The notes under the pieces: generated by a model | The model's input: the letters and a program-made list of their open reading frames with translations, nothing else | Database searches by the model: none | Told to the model about the DNA's origin: nothing | Shown here: piece by piece, positions 57,697-64,000 of the stretch | Layout: every line of letters starts with the position of its first letter | Position numbering within the stretch: the first letter of the stretch is position 1 | Translations under genes and position numbers: made by a program | DNA from: Tigriopus japonicus | Lineage: Eukaryota; Arthropoda; Copepoda; Harpacticoida; Harpacticidae | Assembly (NCBI GenBank): GCA_010645155.1 | Contig: JAAGOF010000121.1 | Coordinates: forward strand, 1-64,000 | Direction of reading: 5' to 3' | DNA length: 64,000 nucleotides

Positions 57697-58721
57697 TAGA
57701 GGTGGATCAAGTCGACTTTTTTCGAGTACAAGTTGAGTTCGAGTTCCGAAATTCGAGTACGAGTTGAGCTCGAGTCAGACTCGAAAAAAGTCGAGTTGGA
57801 AAATTGTTTTGAACAGGGATTATCCTATATTTGAGTCAGCAATGTAAAATCGAAATGTAGCTTAAAATCTAGAGACACTAAGCCAGCTGATTAAAATGAA
57901 AAACAATGCCACTTGTATAATGTATAAGGGTGACTAAAATCGAACATTTGTAGAATTCTTCCTTCAACAATTTTAGGTTAAAATAAGTTTTTCAATGGTT
58001 TAAGTACATGTAAACACTCTCTTATTGTCATGTTATTTCAGTTGCAGCTGAATACATGTAAATGCCATAAAAGAACACCTCTTGATGTCCTAAAATGGAC
58101 CAAAATTTTCATTCAGAACACAGTGTCTCTTGAAATTAGAATAACTCTATGAGGGAATAATACAGGAGTACACCTACAATATTCTTTTATACAGCTCAGA
58201 CTGTTGTTGTTTTCTAAATATAAAATATTTTGGTATTTAGAGGCTGTCTTGAATCAGAGTTCCAAAGTCCAGGAAATACTTCAGACCTATTTTGGACAAG
58301 AACTGGGACAAAACTTGAACACGGGTGTAGCTGTGGCCATGGGAGCCGTTCATAGAGTGGCTGATCTGTCCACGGGTTTCAAGGTGAAGCACTTTATCAT
58401 CAAAGATGGAGTCATCTTTCCCATAGATGTTGATTTTGAGCAGGAATATGAAACCGATGAGGGCAAGAAAGGTGTGAAACAAGTTGATCTGGCCCATGAT
58501 CTGGCTTGTGACGGCCAGAATAAATAGAGATATGCCATAAATGATATTATTAACACATTTAAGATTTTACGTTTTCATTGCTATGTTCTTATGAATATCT
58601 GTCTGGCAAACTTGATAGACTCAAGACTCAAACCCTTTGACTCGCGAGTCAATCAAGTACGAGGTAAAAGCACTTGAACAGGAGTTCGAGCTAAGTGGAG
58701 TCTTGACTCGATCCACCACTA
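57697..58721. mobile_element. hAT-type non-autonomous element carrying a host gene fragment
   Basis: 1025 bases. Ends TAGAGGTGGATCAAGTCGAC and, reverse-complemented, TAGTGGTGGATCGAGTCAAG; flanking 8-bp duplications GTTCGAAA and GTTTGAAA (one mismatch). Subterminal GAGTTCGAGTACGAGTT-like repeats are present on both sides. The interior contains an HYOU1-like coding segment (58260-58490), not transposase. Confidence 0.85.
58260..58490 (+). pseudogene. HYOU1: HYOU1-like (Hsp70-family, ER chaperone) gene fragment
   Basis: HYOU1 is the ER-lumen Grp170-type Hsp70 relative. The open frame around 58204-58527 contains SKVQEILQTYFGQELGQNL, NTGVAVAMGAVHRVADLSTG and FKVKHFIIKDGVIFPIDVDF. These correspond to the end of the nucleotide-binding domain and the linker region of HYOU1 (family pattern KVQEVL..., AAAMGAVYQAA, FKVKPFVVRD). 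The homology begins and ends within the element, with no further exons. Only about 75 of roughly 900 residues are present, so no chaperone is encoded. It is flanked by hAT ends, implying capture. Confidence 0.8.
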
Positions 58722-58757
58722 GTTTGAAACCAGGGACCACTGTACGTCAGAACGAAT

Positions 58758-58871
58758 TTCAAAAATACACACTGGGTCCGATCATTGTAGTAAAATGTGA
58801 GGTTTTTGCAATAAATATATTGTTCCGTTTAATTTTCATTGTACTAATCGGACCCAGTGTGTATTTTGAAA
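58758..58871. mobile_element. 114-bp palindromic MITE
   Basis: TTTCAAAAATACACACTGGG at the left and its near-exact reverse complement CCCAGTGTGTATTTTGAAAG at the right; the arms of about 40 bases also share GTCCGAT and an AATG-type sequence. A/T-rich centre. It lies just outside the hAT element. Confidence 0.8.
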
Positions 58872-58899
58872 GTAATCCTGGCTTGAGCCATCCTTGTTT

Positions 58900-60900
58900 G
58901 AAACACATCACTACTGTCTACCAATCTTCATAAACCGGATTTTTCATTAAAGAGCTCCGAAATGCATCCATAACTTCTGTGACTTCGGAACAGGGTTGCA
59001 AACCAAACTGACATTTGTGTTTGCTTATAATACATACGTGAGCAAGGCACAAAATCTTTATTATTTGACCCTACCTTCCAACCTCTCGTGAATAAACTTG
59101 CCAAAGCCCAAATTTCACATCAAAACTATCTACCAGTCTTCATAAATCGTTTTTTTTTCATTAAGGAGCACTAGAGATACTAAAAGGCAGAGATTGGCCG
59201 TCAAATCTATGATTGCCTGACCCGGCACGGACTGTCTGTGACGTCATTCATCATGTGGGAAGCAGAAGTTCATGATTAAAGGAACCTTTTCTTCTAAGAA
59301 ACACATCTAAACTATTTCGCTCATTTGATAGTGCGGTTTGGTTAGTAAAAATCCTCAAGCCTGTTGCAAATGTGTCTAAGGTATTTACCTGATATGCTTA
59401 AAGTGAATTTCAATTAGTGTGGAGTTTAAACAAGGGCCGATTTTGTCACACAATTGGGTGATTGACAACAAAATCTTAGTGATGTGAAATGTGGGCTTGC
59501 GCAAGTTTTTTCACGGGAGGTTTCAAGGCAGGGTTGCCTCTTGGAGAATGGGTGCTTTGCTCTTGTATGTAAGCAAACACGAATGTGAGTTTGATTTGCA
59601 ACCCTGCTAAGAAGTCACTAAAGTCAGGGATGCCTTGCCTTTTGGTGCTCTCTAAGGAAAAAACAGGTTTATAAAGACTGGTAGACAAAGGGGAATATTA
59701 TTTCACATAGGTAAATTGGCAACCCCACCACCAAGTCAAAGCACTACAAAATCAATCAACAAGGAGAGGTGCTCTGGTTTGTTATTTAACTTCGTCAGAA
59801 TCAGCTGAATGTTCAGCAGAATGCTCTTGACCAATCACCTGCATGAATCATTGGGCACCGTGTAGCCTAGGCATAGCCTAGGCATGGATATACTTACAGA
59901 AGAAGATGCAAAGACAGCTGTTTGTTGTTGTTTTTGAGAGCCCAATGAGGCCCTATGGACTGAACAATAAACAAAATAAATAAACAAAATAATAAATAAC
60001 AATAAACAATAAACAAAATAAATGAACAATTGAGTCATGGACTCAATATTCAATATTTCATAATAAATCAGTGAATAAATTGTCTAGACATCATATTAGT
60101 TTGTGTATCTGTCTCTTAGAGATAATTAAATGCACCCCATTTGTGGGTAAATTACTTTCACCACTCATCATCAACCATATTCAACTTATCCTGAAATACC
60201 AATGGTTTCAGATTATAAGTACCTAACAACACCATCAAAGAGAAGAATATAGTGCTCCATGAAGATGATCTGTTCTTTACTGCATTCTGCATGAATAATC
60301 ATTCAGAAGGAATCATCAACAACTCAAATATAAGTTGATGAAAAATTTGTTCAATCTCGTGCTTCCTCTCAGTTTGGCCTGTCAAAATGTTGATATTTGG
60401 CATCTACTGGATTTCAGGCATTTCAGACGATAAAATACTGACAAAAAATGAAGTTTTTATTGGGAAGAATGTGGATACTGTGGCTGCGAAGTCATTGTTA
60501 ATAACTTGTCCACAGTTTAACAAAAAGATCTTAAAAATAAAAATTTCCTGAGAACTGTAAGTATCATTATAAAATAAATGGCAGGAAAAGGGGCGCTATC
60601 TCATGTTGCAACAATGTTTTGAAGTGATGTTTGCTATCAAACACCTTTTTCTATCGTCTTTTGGCAATTTCGTTCAAATTCAGTGCAGAGCTGCACCGTT
60701 TTAAGGGCCTCATTGGGTTTCGCGTCAGCTGAAGTTCGCGTCCTGTGGTGACTGGTGAGAGGTTCCTGGCCTAGGGTAGCCAGTATCTATCTAAGTGTAT
60801 CTAAGGAGCACCAAAAGGCAAGGCGTCCCTAACTTTTGCGACATCTGAACAGGTTGCAAATTAAACTCAAATTTGCGTTTGCTTATATACGTCACGGTGG
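58900..60900. repeat. Long interspersed repeat R2, copy 2, with inverted flanking fragments
   Basis: 59166-60800 is the second copy of the repeat at 9480-11010. Inverted partial copies flank it: 58900-59160 (GTTGCAAACCAAACTGACAT, CATTTGTGTTTGCTTATA, ACCAGTCTTCATAAATCG) and 60790-60900 (GGAGCACCAAAAGGCAAGGC, GTTGCAAATTAAACTC) are reverse complements of 59490-59690. The whole could fold into a large hairpin. No transposase frame. Confidence 0.65.
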
Positions 60901-62490
60901 TTAGCTGTGCTCTATGAAAGTGTTTTCTCAAATGCCAAGACTTCTAAATACGATTTTTGACGTTACAGTGTCATAATGAAGATATCTTGTGAATACATCC
61001 ATATTAAAAGCAGCCAAATAACTATACTAATTCATTTAAAACCATATTAAAAGATATTGAGATGGTCCTTAGTTATGAGTTGATACAAAATTTGATCAAT
61101 GTCTAGTGAGCAGTTGAATAACTATCCTTACTTGAAGACTTTAAAATGAATCGAATTATGCCATGAAATGCTCCGGCTGTATGTTGCAACAATTGCCAAG
61201 AAAAATTATTTACATTTTCGAAGTCGCAAAACTAAATGATAATTCTTCGTTTCCCAATGATATTATTTAGTTTGTAAGATTGATATATAATATAACTTAA
61301 AAATAACTTATCCGGTATATTTTTGGATTCTTTTTTCTTTGGTTCTTTTTATCAAACATTGTTAGACATAAGGTCAAATTTTCGCAAAATTTCAATGCAA
61401 ACTGTTTGTTGCAAATGTTGCACTTTTTGAACCAAAAATTTACATTGTACTAAAAGTTTATTTTTCAAGTATGCGCAGATCACCAATAACTTTAAAATAT
61501 ATGTAATTCTACCTTATCAAAGATGATTTACGAAAATCTCATTAAAAAGTGAACACTTTTAGTCAGTTTTAAGTTATACTATATATGTGGCATGGCATAA
61601 TTTTAACACACTTAAAATTCATTTTGCGATAAAAAAAAATCTTTTGCAGTATCAAAGACACTCAAAGTTAGGTAATACTTAAAAGTTTTGAAAATATCGG
61701 CTAATGTTTCAAGTTTCGATTTTAGTCCATTTTGACCATGGTCCTTCTTGAAATCGTAAATTTGAATATGAATCTGTAAGTAAATTTTATTTGCAATTTT
61801 TGGCAGAACACACATCATAGCGTACTCTAAATAGTTATGAAATATGCTTTCCAAAAATCTTGTTACGTGTATTTTAAGTGATATTTTATATTATTCTGAA
61901 CTATTTTGACATTAGCTCCAAAAAATTTGATTTATTTTTGCGATATTGAAAAGCTTTATGAAATCTTTTGGAATTTGTTTTTTCATATACTTCTAGCGTT
62001 TTTCGGCCTTTTGGGTTCAAAAATGGACCATTCAAAGTCAAATAACTCAGGTGTTGATGAATAAATTTTTATTCAATTTGAATTCATAGGGTGTTGCGCA
62101 TAAGACTTCCTTGCTGAAATCGCCCTTTTTATGCAAGCCTCTTCAATACTTTTAAAAACTCAAAGTCTGACTTCCAATACAAATTTGATTTCAATGTTTG
62201 CAGGTATGACTTAACGTCAAAAGTGCCCTTCAATATTGAATGATGAGAATTAAACAATAACAAAGATTTGTACTTAACTCAGAGCATTCCACTATTCAAT
62301 TAGTTAGTCGTCAATGGTGCCTCCAAAAATGACCAAATGGGTAATTGAAAAGATGCTAGGTCCACTAGAAAGAGCAAACCAGTCTGGTCAGGAATGATCA
62401 AATGGCTTTTTAAGTTTGGATCGAAATACCCAAAGACATCTTGACATTTTTTGGACCCACAATTCAATGGGGAACAACTTTTATTGTACT
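60901..62490. other. AT-rich, no gene seen
   Basis: No reading frame, repeat or RNA gene is recognised. The 80-codon minus-strand frame at 61612-61854 has no supporting motif. Confidence 0.45.
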
Positions 62491-62491
62491 A

Positions 62492-63749
62492 CGTGGGCTG
62501 ATCCAACAAAAATGAGACTAGAGCCATAATTTCAAAGAAAAATGAGAAATCAAAAAAGTTCATTTTAAGACTTTTCAACGTAGTCTCCTCCTACTTCAAT
62601 ACACTTTTCACAACGTTTCAACCACGCCTCAAAGACCGGCAAGAAGCCATTAGCCGAGAGGACTCTCAAGGACCCCTCCGTTGATCTCTTAAGCTCATCA
62701 TCGGCCATGAAACCAGTTCCGGCCATCAATTTCTTCATTTGAGGGAAGAGATGAAAGTCGCAGGGTGCCAAATCTGGGGAATAAGCAGGATGCTCCAACA
62801 ACTTAAACCCCTTCTTGTCCAGAAATGAACGTGTCTCCTTGCTTGCATTGTCCTGATGTAAAAACACGTCAGAGATGGATTTTCCTCTTCTTTTTCGATG
62901 GAAATGCCCTAAAAACGTCTGTAGGACTTCAAAATAATACAAGGAGTTGATTGTGGTCCCTCTTGGAATGAAATGTTGGTACAACATTCCTTGAGAGTCA
63001 AAGAATGCGATCAGCATGAACTTTTTGGTGCTGATGGAGCTCATGGCCTTTGGAGGTCCTTTTTAGCCCGATGATAACCATTGAGAAGACTGACTTTTCA
63101 GTTCTGATGTGTAAAATGACACTCAAGTCTCGTCCATGGTGATTATGGACTCCAAGAACTCTTCCCTTGCTGGAAATGGAACTGAATGAAATCCCGCGCA
63201 AATTGCAAATGACGAGCTTTGTGTTCATTTGTCAATATGCGAGACACCCATCCCGTCAAGAGCTTTGATGAGTTTAAATCTTCATGGAGAATCCTGAAAA
63301 CTGATCCGTAGCTCAATCCGGATTCATCTGCCAAATCTCTGATGGTTTGCCGCCTATCCTTCTTTAGCAAGGTACCAAAGAGGTCTTTGAGGTCATCTTT
63401 ACCATCCAAAAAGGCCTTGTGCCAACTAAAAACTTGAGCTCTAGATAGTGCTTGGTCACCATAAGCTTCTTCTAAAAGCTTGAACGATTCGGTGGCCGAT
63501 TTACCGGCTTTCACAAAGGTTTTAATCGCACCACGTTGCTCCATGTTTTGAAAACAACAAAAATCCGTAGGGTGTCTCACATGAACTTAACTTTGGCATC
63601 ACTTTGTAGGAGAACAGCGGGTTTGAAAATTTTGTATAGAATAACAATTCTAGAATAATCTCATAGCAACAAAGTAATTAAAACAATTTTCCATTAAAAC
63701 CCTTCATTGAAGCGCAATTCAGCCAGTCTCGTTGTTGGATCAATCCACG
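62492..63749 (-). mobile_element. mariner transposon, nearly full length, inactivated
   Basis: 1258 bases flanked by TA (62490-62491 and 63750-63751). The inverted ends are CGTGGGCTGATCCAACAA at the left and, reverse-complemented, CGTGGATTGATCCAACAA at the right, both continuing to GAGACT. Length and structure fit mariner (about 1.3 kb, one transposase on the minus strand). Confidence 0.93.
62565..63580 (-). pseudogene. mariner transposase (D,D34D type), broken
   Basis: N-terminal helix-turn-helix part at 63580-63143: KTFVKAGKSATESFKLL, LSRAQVFSWHKAFLDGKDD, then RRQTIRDLADESGLSYGSV. The catalytic part at 63044-62565 has AFFDSQGM, FLHQDNASKE and the signature YSPDLAPCDFHLFP. The first catalytic Asp is readable as MDET at about 63135. 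Defects: roughly 20 residues missing between DGKDDLKDL and KKDRRQ, a one-base frameshift near 63165, TGA in place of the Trp after MDET, and a second stop before KGPPKA. No functional enzyme is possible. Confidence 0.92.
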
Positions 63750-63751
63750 TA

Positions 63752-64000
63752 AATAGGTTCAGGTCCAGGGAAAAAGTAATATACCAAAAGACTAAAAACT
63801 TAAAAATCGCAACATATATTGATTAACTATTTCATCTAGATTGAGAGACTATTAAGTTTCCAGTTGAATTCAAATTGAATAAAAATACTTTCATCAGCAG
63901 CTGAGTTATTTGGGTTTGAATGATCCATTTTTGACCAAAAGAAGCCGAATGACGCTAGTTATAATAAAAAAAAAAAATCCCAAAAATGTCACCAAACTTT
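63752..64000. other. Window end, no gene seen
   Basis: AT-rich sequence ending in a run of A near 63970. Nothing is recognised. Confidence 0.4.

Overview
Eukaryotic (metazoan) DNA with spliced genes, two assembly gaps (10194-10963 and 45611-45631) and many transposable-element remnants. The gene content points to an invertebrate, most likely an arthropod and plausibly a crustacean such as a copepod: a pickpocket-like DEG/ENaC channel, an arginine-kinase-derived domain, a Vsx/Chx10 homeobox gene with a CVC domain, mariner and hAT elements, and short introns around most exons. The species is inferred, not shown.

Layout: (1) 1-4544, plus strand: 3' part of a gene joining ankyrin-like repeats to a degenerate arginine kinase domain that appears catalytically dead. 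(2) 7139-23150, minus strand: a complete 13-exon DEG/ENaC sodium channel of 718 residues, reconstructed with every intron phase matching; its introns hold hAT and Tc1-like MITEs, tRNA-derived SINEs and the large gap. (3) 25726-29364, minus strand: an unrecognised Ser-rich/acidic protein with two SUMO-interaction-like motifs, whose frame runs through a TGA-C stop into a membrane segment and a 230-residue tail. (4) 30527-31839, minus strand: a TMEM26 family membrane protein, 5' exons not found, with an in-frame TGA. (5) 33043-37950, plus strand: a mariner-derived MITE followed by a decayed CCHC / endonuclease / reverse transcriptase non-LTR retrotransposon, itself hit by a roughly 97-bp palindromic MITE. 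(6) 43096-53231, minus strand: a complete four-exon Vsx (Chx10/ceh-10) homeobox gene of 302 residues with an 8.6-kb first intron. (7) 57697-58721: a hAT-type non-autonomous element that carries a piece of an HYOU1-like Hsp70-family gene. (8) 62492-63749, minus strand: a near full-length but inactivated mariner.

The host genes look functionally unrelated. What ties the window together is dense mobile-element activity: at least four hAT-type elements with 8-bp target duplications, several Tc1/mariner-type elements with TA duplications, nested insertions, foldback elements and several tRNA-derived SINE types. The observations most worth following are the ankyrin/pseudo-arginine-kinase fusion, the HYOU1 capture, and the possible stop-codon readthrough that would add a membrane anchor.
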